Source of the DNA: Planococcus citri
Taxonomy: Eukaryota; Arthropoda; Insecta; Hemiptera; Pseudococcidae
Direction: 5' to 3'
DNA length: 64,000 nt
NCBI RefSeq assembly: GCF_950023065.1
Contig: NC_088680.1
Coordinates: forward strand, 15,550,559-15,614,558
The position numbers were made by a program, and so were the translations under genes. Under the pieces are notes generated by a model. It had not been told where the DNA came from, did not search any database, and worked only from the letters and a program-made list of their open reading frames with translations. The first letter of the stretch is position 1. The number at the start of each line of letters is the position of its first letter. This document shows, piece by piece, positions 23,901 to 35,073 of this stretch.

Positions 23901-26014
23901 GTTGTTAACAGCTCCGATCGTTTCCTCCCTCTCATTGTTCTTCCTTGGATTTTCCCCTGTACTGCTAGCATGAAAATACTGTTTTCTCATATTTTATGAG
24001 CTAAATACTACAGCTGTCTGTTTTTGATATCTTCAACCACAACTTTCAGCTCCTCTCCTATTCTTGCTAATACATTCCTTGTTGATAATGAAGTTCTTCC
24101 ATGAGATCTGTAGTAGCCTTTGATGGCACCACATCTCAAAAGCGGATACTTCTTCTTACATTCCGTACTCATGGTCCATGTTTTGCAGGAATACTTCAGA
24201 ACGGTCCATACGTAGCATCACATAATTCTCTCCCTCAGACCTATACTCATCCTTCAATTTTCCAGCACATTGGCAAGGTTGTTGAAAATGCTTTTTACCA
24301 TTCCAATTCATGATTTAATTTCTTTATTATCTCTACCATTGTTATTTATCAGAGCTCCAAGGTATCTGATTTGGTTTACATGTTCAATTTCTTGTGTTCT
24401 GACTTCTGATGTTGATTTTGACCTCTTTATGTCTCCTTTTGTAAATCTCATCACCTTGGTCTTACCTGCATTTATTTTCATTCCATATTTTAACACTGCA
24501 CTGTTAATTTGGTTGATCATCTTCTGCATCTGTACTTTGGTCCCAGCAAGGATCACCTTGTCATCTGCATAACTTATTTCATTTATTCTTTTGCCATTGA
24601 TCTTGAATCCCATTTGTTCGATTCACGCTTCTCTCATTATTTCTTCTGTGTACACATTGAACAACCAAGGTAAGAGGGGGCATCCTTGCCTCACACCTCT
24701 CTTTGTAGCACATCTGTTCTTCAAGTACTCAGTTCCAATCTTGATGTTTGCACTCTGCTCCCAGTACAGGTTCTTGATTATGTGCAGGTCTTTGTCATCA
24801 ATATTGTATTTTTTCAGGATCTCCAAAGTCTTCTCATGGTTGACACGATCAAATGCTTTCTCATAATTGACAAAGCAAGCATGATTTCCCTATTTGCATT
24901 CAGTGCTCTTTGAATGATCACTTTCAGCAGGGCGATTGCGTCTTTCGTCCCTTTTTTTTTGCTACAAAGCCATAGGTATTGCATTTCACTAAGATTTTCG
25001 TCTATCTTCTTTTCAATTCTGGCATTTATGATGGAGAGTAGTAGCTTCAGTGCGTGGCTCATTAATGCGATGGTTCTATAATTATGTAAAGCAAAATTTC
25101 TACATTACCTCCCTAGGGCGGAAACTTTTTGTTTGTTAGTCTCAACATGGACAAAAAAATGACTTGCGTCACTTTGGTAAAGAGCTCTTCAATTCATATT
25201 GCCTGTAAGTGGCAAAATTTCGTGTAGGTAGTTAATTTTTCAGAATTCCCATCGTCTTTAAATTTAGAAAATTTTAAATCAATTTTCAGAATTCTGTACC
25301 TATTGATTCTAAATTACTAAATTTTAACATAAATTTTCAAGTTCACATTGTCTGCAAATTGCAAAACTTTAAATCAGTTTTTGGAATTCATAATTATTGC
25401 CTGTAAGGGCTGTAAATGGCAAATTACATGCATTTAATTTTTCAGAATTCCCATTGTCTTTTTTAGAAAATTTACTTAGGTATACTGACTGTCTCCAAAT
25501 TACAAAGTGCAGTCTATGATCTGTGCCACAACATATTGGCTTTTGGCACTACTTACCAATATCTACTACGTAGTGATGGAGCAGTTTGTCTTATCCGAGA
25601 TCTTCCCGCATTATTTTAACAAATACCTAATAGGCATATGACAAATATTTTGATAACGATGTTTGTTTGAGATGTTGAATGCTTTATTCATTCGCTCGAA
25701 TCATCTTCAAAATAATTTTTTTTTCATGGTTGTTCAACTGTGTACGAATTTTAAAAGTTGTGTTATTTTACAGAAGCGACATTTGTGGGTGGACCGCGGC
25801 ACAAAAAGCCTCGACTTGTGGAAGAATACCAGGAATTGGTGATCACCCAACAGGCGATTGTCAAAATACGAAAATTCAATTCACCGATGGGGATGCGTTT
25901 TATGATATATTAATATGCGAAGATGATGGAGGAACTATCTTTGGATGCGCTTACAGCGCTCACGGTGGCTATGTACTTGTTGATTATGTTGCCGCATTTA
26001 AGGCTTGTACATGA
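20939..26014 (+). CDS. Small secreted six-cysteine protein, paralogue 2 (unknown family)
   Basis: CDS joins 20939-21048 (110 nt, as in all intact members) and 25774-26014, giving 116 residues. The 4.7-kb phase-2 intron contains a three-level nest of TIR elements and a LINE fragment. Signal peptide residues 1-21 or so (core VLVTCLLGFSVISFVSSA). Cysteines at 41, 52, 66, 85, 95 and 115; the second loop is one residue longer than in the other copies. EDDGG follows the fourth cysteine. The family is not recognised. The pairing of the two exons is inferred from order, strand and phase. The huge insertion-laden intron could impair splicing, but both splice sites look intact (GGTAAGT donor, TTATTTTACAG acceptor). 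Confidence 0.78.
21190..22260. repeat. GGTTA/GGTTAC-rich stretch in the intron of paralogue 2
   Basis: Frequent GGTTAAGG, GGTTATGG and GGTTACGG words are interspersed with AT-rich sequence; similar words fill the flanking hAT-like element ends near 22330-22410 and 23620-23700. It is probably an older copy or remnant of the same element type. It is not a telomere repeat: the words are irregular and separated. Confidence 0.45.
22622..23564. mobile_element. hAT-like element, middle layer of the nest
   Basis: Terminal inverted repeats of 25 bases with one mismatch, beginning TAGTGATGGGATATTATCG. The exact 8-bp TSD is GTATTTAA at 22614-22621 and 23565-23572. The ends are rich in ATCGATAT words. 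No transposase. It hosts the third element at 23064-23477. Confidence 0.88.
23064..23477. mobile_element. Innermost TIR element with TA flanks
   Basis: Termini CATTGCGAGATCCG and, inverted, CATTACGAGATCCG, with TA on each side (23062-23063, 23478-23479). GCGAGATCC/GGATCTCGC words recur inside. 414 bp, non-coding. A TA TSD fits a Tc1/mariner-type MITE. Confidence 0.7.
23718..25100 (-). pseudogene. Non-LTR retrotransposon reverse transcriptase fragment
   Basis: Three minus-strand frames in order (25062-24814, 24826-24623, 24613-24308) carry consecutive RT segments: NYRTIALMSHALK and NARIEKKI, then KRGVRQGCPL with LFNVYTEEIM, then SYADD (the catalytic Asp pair, codons at 24560-24571) and a thumb-like INAGKTKVM. 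Further frames down to about 23800 show a typical LINE C-terminal stretch (FEMWCHQRLLQISW). Frameshifts separate the segments and the endonuclease part is absent, so it is 5'-truncated and dead. The LINE clade was not determined. It lies inside the intron of paralogue 2, in opposite orientation. Confidence 0.88.
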
Positions 26015-27270
26015 TTCATGGTAACTTGGCGTGTAGGTAGAGGTACCTAGGTAATTTTCTTCAAATCAATTTCAAACTTTTTTTCCCATATCAGATTTCA
26101 AAACTTCCTCTGTTTTCCCATATTTTCTGAATTGCAATTAAAACCTGTTGTTGTAAATACCTAACTTGTCGCCACCACAGCTTTTATTGTCGTTTGCTGG
26201 TGTCGCTCAAATGCCCTTTTCTGTCCTGCAATTATATTATATTTCCCATTAAAAATGCTTCTTTTTTAGTGAAATAAGTATTTTTGGAAAAATTCACGTA
26301 GCACCATAGTATCTATTCATTGTGGGGAGTACAAAACCAAATTCATTAAACCTTTTTTCAATGTTTTATTTACTTCCGAAAAAAGGTACTATTCTAAAAA
26401 ATAACACACAAAAGTTCTTCGATTTCATAAACTTTTGATAGGTACACCCCATATCCATATACATAGTATATATATATTTTTAATTATGTACGTTGCTATT
26501 TTGTTTTGTAATGATAGATCTTGGTTTTTTCCTGTCTAGTGACCAACAGGTTTTTTTCACTGAGATCTGTCAATCTAGGCTACCTACCTATTAAAATAAC
26601 CTATACCTATTTTTCGTTTGTTTTGGGCATATTTTTTTGTAATAAATAACGATTTTTTTCAACATGATATCTTGTTTTTGTTGTGGTTTCATTTAATTTT
26701 TTTTCAAAATGTTGACGAAGTGCTAAAATTAGTTTTTGGGGCATATCTCAGTCCCTATAAAATCAAATCGGTTCAAATTATGGATTTGAAATTGAAACAA
26801 AATTGGTAGAGGGAGGGATTGCGCCAATTTCCGTTGCTTGGGCGATAGAAATTATTCTTCTGCCATTAGCAAAGCTACATTTCAGTTATGAAAACACGCT
26901 ATCTAGCAGATTAGTTCAAATGAACTCTGAGCCACGCTGCCTTCCTGAAAAGGGGATTGTGTAGAACAATTCTAACGTAAAAATGAGATATTATCAAAAT
27001 TTTCTCCTCATTGGGCCATTCCACGTCAATTCAACCAAGAAGTGGTGAGGAGGGTTGGCAATTTTTTTTTGAAATTTTTCCTGTGGAAAGATCTTTTGAA
27101 AGGATAACTAATGGCACAAATCACAGCCCTCTAGCCCTTTTTTAGAGGCTGCTACTGCTAGGAGGTGTCAAAGTTTTCAGTGAACTTGAATATCATCCAT
27201 TTCAGCAGTGGATTACTCGGTGGATATATGTACGTACTATGGTGAATACCATGTTGTATACAAGTCATAG
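26015..27270. other. 3' flank of paralogue 2 and intergenic sequence
   Basis: The segment around 26550-26670 resembles the 3' flank of paralogue 1 (CTACCTACCTATTAAAAT, then TTTCGTTTGTTTTGG). The duplication units therefore included several hundred bases of downstream DNA. No other gene is seen. Confidence 0.45.
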
Positions 27271-27570
27271 ATTAAAACACGTAAACCACTGGTATACCAT
27301 GCAAATTACAACTGGTTTGGAAATGCAAGTCTAGCCCTTTATATTGTTTTAAAAGGCTTGAAATGCACATTGCGTGTACAGAATAGCAAGAGTTAATGTT
27401 GAAAATGCTACCTAAAAAAAATTTTAAAATTGAAAAATTTGTGACCTGGATGGGGATTGACCCTGGTACCACCATATTTCCGCTTACTTCCGCAGTCCGC
27501 ACTGCAGTGACAACTAAGCTACTGTGTTCAGTGATGGGAATGGTGTTATATGGGTTTATATGTTTGGTAA
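27271..27570 (-). mobile_element. Candidate tRNA-derived SINE fragment
   Basis: On the minus strand, TAGCTTAGTTG (A-box-like) is followed about 60 bases later by GGGTCAATCCC (B-box-like), spacing as in a tRNA promoter. Frames through it give the usual SINE-type nonsense peptide. TSD and tail were not resolved, so this is weaker than the SINE at 58800-59280. Confidence 0.4.
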
Positions 27571-28210
27571 ATTTGGACTTATTCAAATTTTGGAGATGTG
27601 ATGATTTTATTTTTATTTATTTTCTTTCATTTTTTGCAAAAATATTTTATGGGGTGATATTTTACAGATGATACCAGATTGCACACTATTGTTTTACTGA
27701 CTTCTTTTATGAGGATATAGGTGATGAGGTGCCCATTTTTTCACTGAAACTGGGTAGTTTGTAGTTTATATAGGGTAGGAAGACATGAATCTAGTATATT
27801 CTACTTGAAGTCTTGAAAAAATATCATTTGAAAATCAGAAAAACACCTGAAAACCTTGATAATAAATTTGTTCATGAAAAATATTTGATATTATATCTTA
27901 CCAATCCCCAAGAAATATTTATTTTTCTGAATGGATGACATTATTTTGTAATTCTAATGTTTTTTGTAGATTTCTACAAAGTGATGTTACGTTTTTGAGT
28001 ACTTTTTCTAATTTTTTCCCCAATAAAATACCTACTATAAATTATCTAGTACTGAATTTTAGAACGTACGAGTTAAAAAACTTCGAAGTTGATGAAAAAA
28101 TTGCATAAAAATTGTGAATAACCTACAAAGTTTGGACTTAATAACTTTATCCTTCAGCAAATCAAACGACGCTTTGCTTGGTATAACCAATGGTAAAATT
28201 TACCTCCTTA
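27571..28210. other. Intergenic stretch, nothing recognised
   Basis: AT-rich, without open frames of note, leading into the 29-bp satellite. Confidence 0.4.
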
Positions 28211-29598
28211 GTGTCTGTCACTACAACTGGTTTTAAACAGTGTCTGTCACTATCACTGGTTTTAAACATTGTCTGTCACTACCACTGGTTTTAAACATTG
28301 TCTGTCACTGCCACTGGTTTTAAACAGTGTCTGTCACTACTACTGGTTTTGAACAAGTGTCTGTCACTACCACTGGTTTTGAACAGTGCCTGTCACTACC
28401 ACTGGTTTTAAACAGTGTCTGTGACTGCCACTGGTTTTAAACAGTGTCTGTTACTACCACTGCTTTTAAACCGTGTCTGTTTCAAACACTGATTCTAAAC
28501 AGTGTCTTTCACTACAACCAGTTTTGAACCATGTCTGTCACTACAACTGGTTTCAAACATTGTCTGTCCCTACCACTGGTTTTGAACAGTGTCTGTCACT
28601 GCCACTGGTTTTAAACAGTGTCTGTCACTACCACTCATTTTGAACAAGTGTCTGTCACTACCACTGGTTTTGAACAGTGTCTGTCACTACCAGTGGTTTT
28701 AAACAGTGTCTGTCACTGCCACTGGTTTCAAACAGTGTCTATCACAAACACTGGTTTTGAACAGTGTCTATCACAAACACTGGTTTTGAACAGTGTCTGT
28801 CACTATCACTGGTTTTAAACATTGTCTGTCACTACCACTGGTTTTAAACATTGTCTGTCACTACCACTGGTTTTAAACGGTGTCTGTCACTGCCACTGGT
28901 TTTAAACAGTGTCTGTCACTACTACTGGTTTTGAACAAGTGTCTGTCACTACCACTGGTTTTGAACAGTGTCTGTCACTACCACTGCTTTTAAACAGTGT
29001 CTGGTACTGCCACTGGTTTTAAACAGTGTCTGTCACTACCACTGGTTTTGAACAAGTGTCTGTCACTACCACTGGTTTTAAACAGTGTCTGTCACTGCCA
29101 CTGGTTTTAAACAGTGTCTGTCACTAACACTGGTTCTAAACAGTGTCTGTTACTACTAACCTGCTTTTAAACAGTGTCTGTTTCAAACACTGCTTTTAAA
29201 CAGTGTCTGTTTCAAACACTGCTTCTAAACAGTGTTTGTCACTAACACTGGTTCTAAACAGTGTCTGTCACCACCACTGGTTTTAAACAGTGCTGTCACT
29301 GCCACTGGTTTTGAACTGTGTCTGTCACTACCACTCATTTTGAACAAGTGTCTGTCACTACCACTGGTTTTGAACAGTGTCTGTCACTACCAGTGGTTTT
29401 AAACAGTGTCTGTCACTGCCACTGGTTTTAAACAATGTCTGTCACTGCCACTGGTTTTAAACAGTGTCTGTCACTACAACTGGTTTTAAACAGTGTCGGT
29501 CACTACCACTGGTTTTAAACAATGTCAATCACCAGCACTGATTTTCAACAGTGTCTGTCACTACCACTTGTTTTAAACAGTATATGTCACAACTGGCT
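28211..29598. repeat. 29-bp minisatellite array, block 1
   Basis: The unit is near GTGTCTGTCACTACCACTGG followed by TTTTAAACA, 29 bases, tandem for about 1.39 kb (about 48 units by length). Common variants are CTGCCACTGG, ACAAACACTGG and AACAAGTG. Each unit contains CAGTG and CACTG, so neighbouring units can pair imperfectly. Related blocks lie at 43741-44598 and 46215-46705. Confidence 0.92.
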
Positions 29599-29599
29599 A

Positions 29600-30095
29600 T
29601 CTGTCACAGGGAAGCCACCAGAGAGTAAAATATCAATTTTCGACAGTTTGGTGACTTCTTAGTGACAGATTAACCAGGAGTCACTAAAATTAACCAAAAG
29701 TCACCATATGCAGGTACCAAATCGATCACATATGGTCACTATACTTGGTGAATCTGTCACCAAGAAGTCACTAGAGAGTCACCATCCGATATTCGAAATC
29801 AATTTCTAGGGCCATTAGGGCATTTAGGTGAATTTTTCACTAGATATTCCAAATTAATTTGTAGGGTCATTAGGGCATTCTGGTGTATTTTTCAAAATAA
29901 ATTCAGCTGGAAATAAGTCTGAAAAAAACTCACCTTGTTGCATCTGGTGAATCATTCAACAGAAGTCACCAGGAATCTCCAAGGAATCATCGAACACTTA
30001 AACAAATTTTCAAAGGCTCCGTGGACATTCTCGTGATTTTTTTCACCTTGAATTCACCTTTGAAAAAGTCGAAAGACATTCGAAATCAATTTCTA
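29600..30095. repeat. CTGGTGA-type repeat remnant beside the satellite
   Basis: Words such as 'gtgacttcttagtgacag', 'aagtcaccatatg' and 'tctggtgaatcatt' relate it to the 2195-4285 array. 'gggtcattagggcattctgg' recurs three times. Confidence 0.6.
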
Positions 30096-30340
30096 CTTTC
30101 TAAATTTGAAACAGTGAAATTTCACTGCTTAGCAATCGCGACATTTTGCCTTTTTAAAAGCAGTAGTTTTTTTACTACAAAACAGTAGAAAATCTACTGA
30201 ATTGGTCAGTCAAAATGATTTTTTACTGGTCAATTCAGTAGATTTTTCACTGTTTTGCAGTAAAAAACTACTGCTTTTAAAAAAAAGCAAAATGTGGTGA
30301 CTGCTAAGCAGTGAAATTTTACTGTTTCAAATTTAGAGAG
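30096..30340. mobile_element. Palindromic MITE, left copy
   Basis: A 245-base near-perfect palindrome, from CTTTCTAAATTTGAAACAG to the inverse CTGTTTCAAATTTAGAGAG, flanked by TA (30094-30095, 30341-30342). Related local sequence ('caatttctagggccattagg' at 29802) shows the uninterrupted site, supporting a TA target duplication. The right-copy homologue is at 47123-47368. Confidence 0.82.
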
Positions 30341-31307
30341 TAGGGTCATTAGGGCATTCTGGTGATTTTTCACTAAGCACCCCTTTGCCATTCGAATTTG
30401 GAAAAAAAATCAATGTTTCAGAAAAATTATTGACGTTTCAACTGTCGAACGCCTGTGATATAAACGCTGATATTTCAAAAAAAAAAAAAAAAAAAAATGA
30501 AATCGAGTCATCGCTCACTCTGGAAAATGAAGATTTTCTCGAAACAATTATCTGTGTAAATGTCAATGTCAAATTCGAGGATGGGAGACAAAAAAAAACA
30601 AGTTAATGAAAATTTGCTATAAAATTTATCGATTTAAGTATTTTTTCATTTTTACAGCAGGAATCTCAAAAAAAAATTATCTAATATTTTCATACCTCGA
30701 AAAAATTGATATAATATGCATGTTCTTTTAAATTTTGATATGTTGGGAATTCGCACTGGTCTAAAAACACATTCACAAAATTCCAAATATGAAATGCAAA
30801 ATTTGGAAAAAAAAATTTTACACGTCGAAGTTGGCGGATAAGACGTTATGCAAAAAAAATAATTATGTAGGCTAGGTAGGTAACTATAGGTGCGTGCTTA
30901 CATTATGAGGTCTGCAAATATTTTAATCATAGGAATCGTAGGCATTTCATTACGTAAATCACTGTTTCGTTTCGACTCGTATCGAAGGCGCTAAATTTAT
31001 CCGAAAAAATGTGTTAAGCGATATCGTAATGATCGAACGTGCTGCCAGAAAGACGTTTTTATTTGATCAACATACACATTTACCGCACGATTCTCCAAAA
31101 TTAAAAATAACGAAACATTTATCGCATATCGAACCATAAACCTGTGAAAATCATCGTATTCTTTATGTACCGATGTGTCATAAATCTCAAAAACCCATCA
31201 ACCAGTAGCGCAGAAATCATTAAAAGGAACATATTGATGACAAAAATATACGAGATTTATAACATAAATCAAGCTGACGTAAGTTCTGTTAGTCAGAAAA
31301 TTGTATC
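30341..31307. other. Upstream region of paralogue A
   Basis: It includes an A run at 30478-30497, several TATCG words, and near 31126 the sequence 'catatcgaaccataaacctg', a weak match to the box upstream of paralogues 1 and 2. No gene is supported: the short frame at 30385-30606 is broken near its poly-A in the right copy. Confidence 0.45.
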
Positions 31308-31314
31308 TATAAAA
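31308..31314 (+). promoter_or_regulatory. TATA box of secreted-protein paralogue A
   Basis: TATAAAA, 98 bases before the ATG. It is identical in sequence and distance in paralogue C. Confidence 0.6.
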
Positions 31315-31405
31315 TAATGCAAAAGTGTCGCCATTTCATCATAATCTCAATTCAATCGCCTAACGCTCGTTCCAAATTGTAATACCTATTTTGATAAATT
31401 TCAAT

Positions 31406-34400
31406 ATGAATAGTCGCGTTATTTCAATAATTTCACTGCTTTTGGCGATTATGTCACTCGTGCATGGCAGAGGCACAATAAAAATCAAGTCAACAGATTT
31501 CGTTAGAATTGGCGGGTAAGTACCTAAGTAAATATTTCTATGTCGAGAAAAGGCTGCGCCTTCGGATTCGATTACCTACATTTTTTTAAAACTCCATGTG
31601 TGATTTCAAACAGTGAAATTGACCCGGTGAAATTTTAAATGACCCTTTTCTCGTCATTAGTCTACGGTCCGATTTGTGAAAAGTGTTCAAAAAATTAAAT
31701 TTCCTCAAAAAAATTCTCTCATCTTTGGTACTGTAGATAATATGATATTTTAGATTTTGCAGCTGCACAATGAATCTGAAAAAATTTAATTTTCAAAATT
31801 GCTCTGATCCCTATCGCCTCTATTGAAATAGTTTTAAATTTTTCGAGAAATTCTTGCGTTTTGACGGAAACATTTCTTCAGCATTTTGGAATAATTTTGA
31901 TATCAAAATCGAATTAGGATTTATTCTGCGAGTTCAAAATGTCAGACGATTTGTCAAAGGACAATAATCTCTATTAAAACTATTACGTAGCATTTTTTTG
32001 AAAATTTTAAGCTCAAAATTGGATCATGATTTTTGCGTTTTTTTTTTTTTTTTTGAAAAAACAGTCATTATAAAATGGGTTAAAACTTTGGCAGAAAATC
32101 CTAAATTTCGCTCAATGGTACCTATTTTGAGCATTTCTAAAAAATTTTGAAAAATGTGTGATGTGACCTGTCAGTGATTTTTTTGCTAAATAGCGCCCCA
32201 TTGGGCAACCGGAAAGCAGAAGAAATATATATTCGGACTCGGAGTGAAGGGAGTGCCCAGTACATTACATAGTAGGGGGGTCCTTATTTTATCAAAGTTG
32301 GAATTTTCTTGCTCCCACCCCCCAAAGTTGTTCCATTTGATGAAAAAATAAATCCTACGAAGTTTCAACCCCCTACGTAAAAAAAAGTGGTGCCGAATGC
32401 CCCCTAATTTTTCAAAAAATTGAAAAATGGAAAATGATGCAATTTTTTTAAATTTTTGATTGTTTTCAATCTATTGCACCTCCATATTCCCCCTTTGAAC
32501 CAAAACAGCCCCCAGAAATTTTTTATCCCCTCCCCTGTGAGAAAACAGTAATTTGCTATTTTGCCATACCTAGGTATTGGGGCGGAGTGGAAAAATGTAT
32601 AGTCTCAATTTTGCTGAAATTGAAGTATGTTGGAGATTGTGAGTTGAAATGACCCTGAAAAAATTTTCAGCCCCCCCACGTGCCCCTGCGGTGGAACTGT
32701 GGCTCCCAAAGTAGGGCCATTTTGGGGGAAAACCCTGTTTTTTGAATTCAAAAGTACTAATACCCATTTTTTCCGAAAACAAGTAGTATTCAAAAGGTGC
32801 GATTTGAAATGATGAATCGAATGGCGTAATCGGTTTTTTGATTTGACCCCCGCTAACCCCTCCAAAAAACGCTTGAAAAGTCGAAAATCGGCGGTTTTTT
32901 GCTATTTTAATTGAATTTTAAAAAGTAGAAGAGATCTTTTTTCAAATATTTCGATAGTTAGGGGAGGGAGAAAGGCGGGTAAGAAAGGGGATTAGAATTC
33001 ATTCAAGTTGGAATTTTTCAGGTCCACAATCCTCATTTTCAGAGACAACTAATTGCAAAAAAACAAAAATCTGAGAAAAAATGGAAGAAAAATTTGAAAA
33101 TTCAATTTAAAAAAATAAGCACCTTGTTTCATTTTTGGGAACAAATTACAGCTTTTTTTTTGAAGGCACATAACATAATTTTGGCAAAAGAAATTGTGGC
33201 TCTTAAAAAAAATAACATATTTTATGGCACTTTTGCTAAAAAAGCAGGATTTTTTTGCAATTTTAACATTGAGTGACATTTTTTTACGATTCTGGCAAAA
33301 GAACAAGCATCTTGACCAAAGGTCAAATTTTATAGATGTTCTGTCAGAAAAGCAAGATTTATGAGAATTTTCGCAAATCAAGTGAGAATTTTAGACAATT
33401 CTGGCAAATAGGGGAAACAGTTTTGGCAATTTTGACCAAAGGCAAAATTTTATGGCAGCAAAAAGTAAAAAATGAAAAAAACATTATTTTTTGAACTTTT
33501 TTTTGGAAATTGTTTTTGGGAATCTGGGGCCCAAGGGTAGCGCCAAATGAAATTTTTGTAAGAACCAAAATTTAGAAAATTCTCCAAGAAACAACTTTTA
33601 TTCCATGATTTTTCTTGTTGGAATTTATGGTGGTAGGGAAGTTTTGAATGTGAGGGGTGCCTTCAAGAAAAGGGGAGAAGTGGAAATTGGAATACGAGCT
33701 AAATTCATGCCATCATGTGTTTCAATGTGAAAAGTAATAAACAGTCATAAAATTACGTTAAAAGTCAAGATCGACTGTATTATTTTTTTCAATTAAAATA
33801 GCAGAAAACCGCCGATTTGCGACTTTTCAAGCGTTTTTTGGAGGGGGTAGCGGGGGTCAAATCAAAAAACCGATTACGCCATTCGATTCATCATCTCAAA
33901 TCGCACCTTTTGAATGCTACTCTTGTTTTCGGAAAAAATGGGTATTAGTACTTTTGAATTCAAAAAACAGGGTTTTCCCCCAAAATGGCCCTACTTTGGG
34001 AGTCACAGTTCCACCGCAGGGGCACGTGGGGGGCTGAAAATTTTTTCAGGGTCATTTCAACTCACAATCTCCAACATACTTCAATTTCAGCGAAATTGAG
34101 ACTATACATTTTTCCACTCCACCCCAATACCTAGGTATGGCAAAATAGCAAATTACTGTTTTCTCACAGGGGAGGGGATAAAAAATTTCTGGGGGCTGTT
34201 TTGGTTCAAAGGGGGAATATGGAGGTGCAATAGATTGAAAACAATCAAAAATTTAAAAAAATTGCATCATTTTCCATTTTTCAATTTTTTGAAAAATTAG
34301 GGGGCATTCGGCACCACTTTTTTTTTACGTAGGGGGTTGAAACTTCGTAGGATTTATTTTTTCATCAAATGGAACAACTTTGGGGGGTGGGAGCAAGAAA

Positions 34401-35073
34401 ATTCCAACTTCGATAAAATAAGGACCACCCTATTACATAGGTACCAACTTGTAACGAAAATTCTTGCGTCGTCGTTTCTGGATTTTCAGAAATTTGTCAA
34501 AATTTGAAAATGAATTTGGGTGGGTAGTAGGTACCTGATATTTTGAATATGGCAGCTTTAGATTATGCTCTTCGTATCAATGTTCAAATCTGAGGCCTCC
34601 TAAGAAACAATTTTAAGATTGCCTATAACTATTACCTACTACTTACTCCTAAAGGTAGAGTAATTTTTAAATTTCCGAAACATTTTATTTCATTTTTTCC
34701 CCTCAATTCGGAGAAAACATAATTTTTTTCATAATTGTTTTTTGCGAGCGAAGTTTGCAGGAAAAGATCGGAAATAAAATAAGAATTGTTATGGATTTTA
34801 AAAGTAGGTACTACATAAATTGTGTTATATTACAGAAGCGCCATTTGTGGCTGGACCGATGAGCAGAAAGTCGAAGCTTGTGAGCTAATACCAGGACTTT
34901 CCAACCCAGGACACAGCTGCCCAAACAAGAAAATTGAATTCACCGATGGGACGAAACAGTATAATATCTTGTTATGTGAAGATGACGGCGGCACTCCCTA
35001 CGGATGCGTTTATAGCAATAATGGCAATGCTGTAGTCACTGATTACGCCGCCTTCATAGATACTTGTGTGTGA
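31406..35073 (+). CDS. Small secreted six-cysteine protein, paralogue A (unknown family)
   Basis: CDS joins 31406-31515 (110 nt) and 34836-35073, 115 residues, phase-2 intron of 3.3 kb. Signal peptide 1-21 (VISIISLLLAIMSLVHG). Cysteines at 41, 52, 65, 84, 94 and 114; EDDGG at 85-89. The intron carries the 2.16-kb hAT-like palindrome, absent from paralogue C. The two encoded proteins differ only near the end (YAAFID here, YAATID in C). AATAAA at 35242-35247 follows the stop by about 170 bases. An identical mature cysteine frame in all five copies shows the fold is under selection. Function unknown; I infer an extracellular, disulphide-stabilised protein. Confidence 0.85.
32273..34432. mobile_element. 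hAT-like palindromic element in the intron of paralogue A
   Basis: Long inverted arms, 32273-32925 and 33790-34432, with ends TAGGGGGGTCCTTATTTTATC and TAGGGTGGTCCTTATTTTATC (inverted). The exact 8-bp TSD is TTACATAG at 32265-32272 and 34433-34440. The paralogous intron in gene C carries one uninterrupted TTACATAG (49289-49296), the empty site. The interior has AT-rich TTTTGACA-like repeats and no transposase. Confidence 0.93.

Noticed and set aside
28211..29598. Regular short repeats resembling a CRISPR array
   Set aside because: Units are contiguous at 29 bp with no unique spacers and the genome is eukaryotic; this is a minisatellite.
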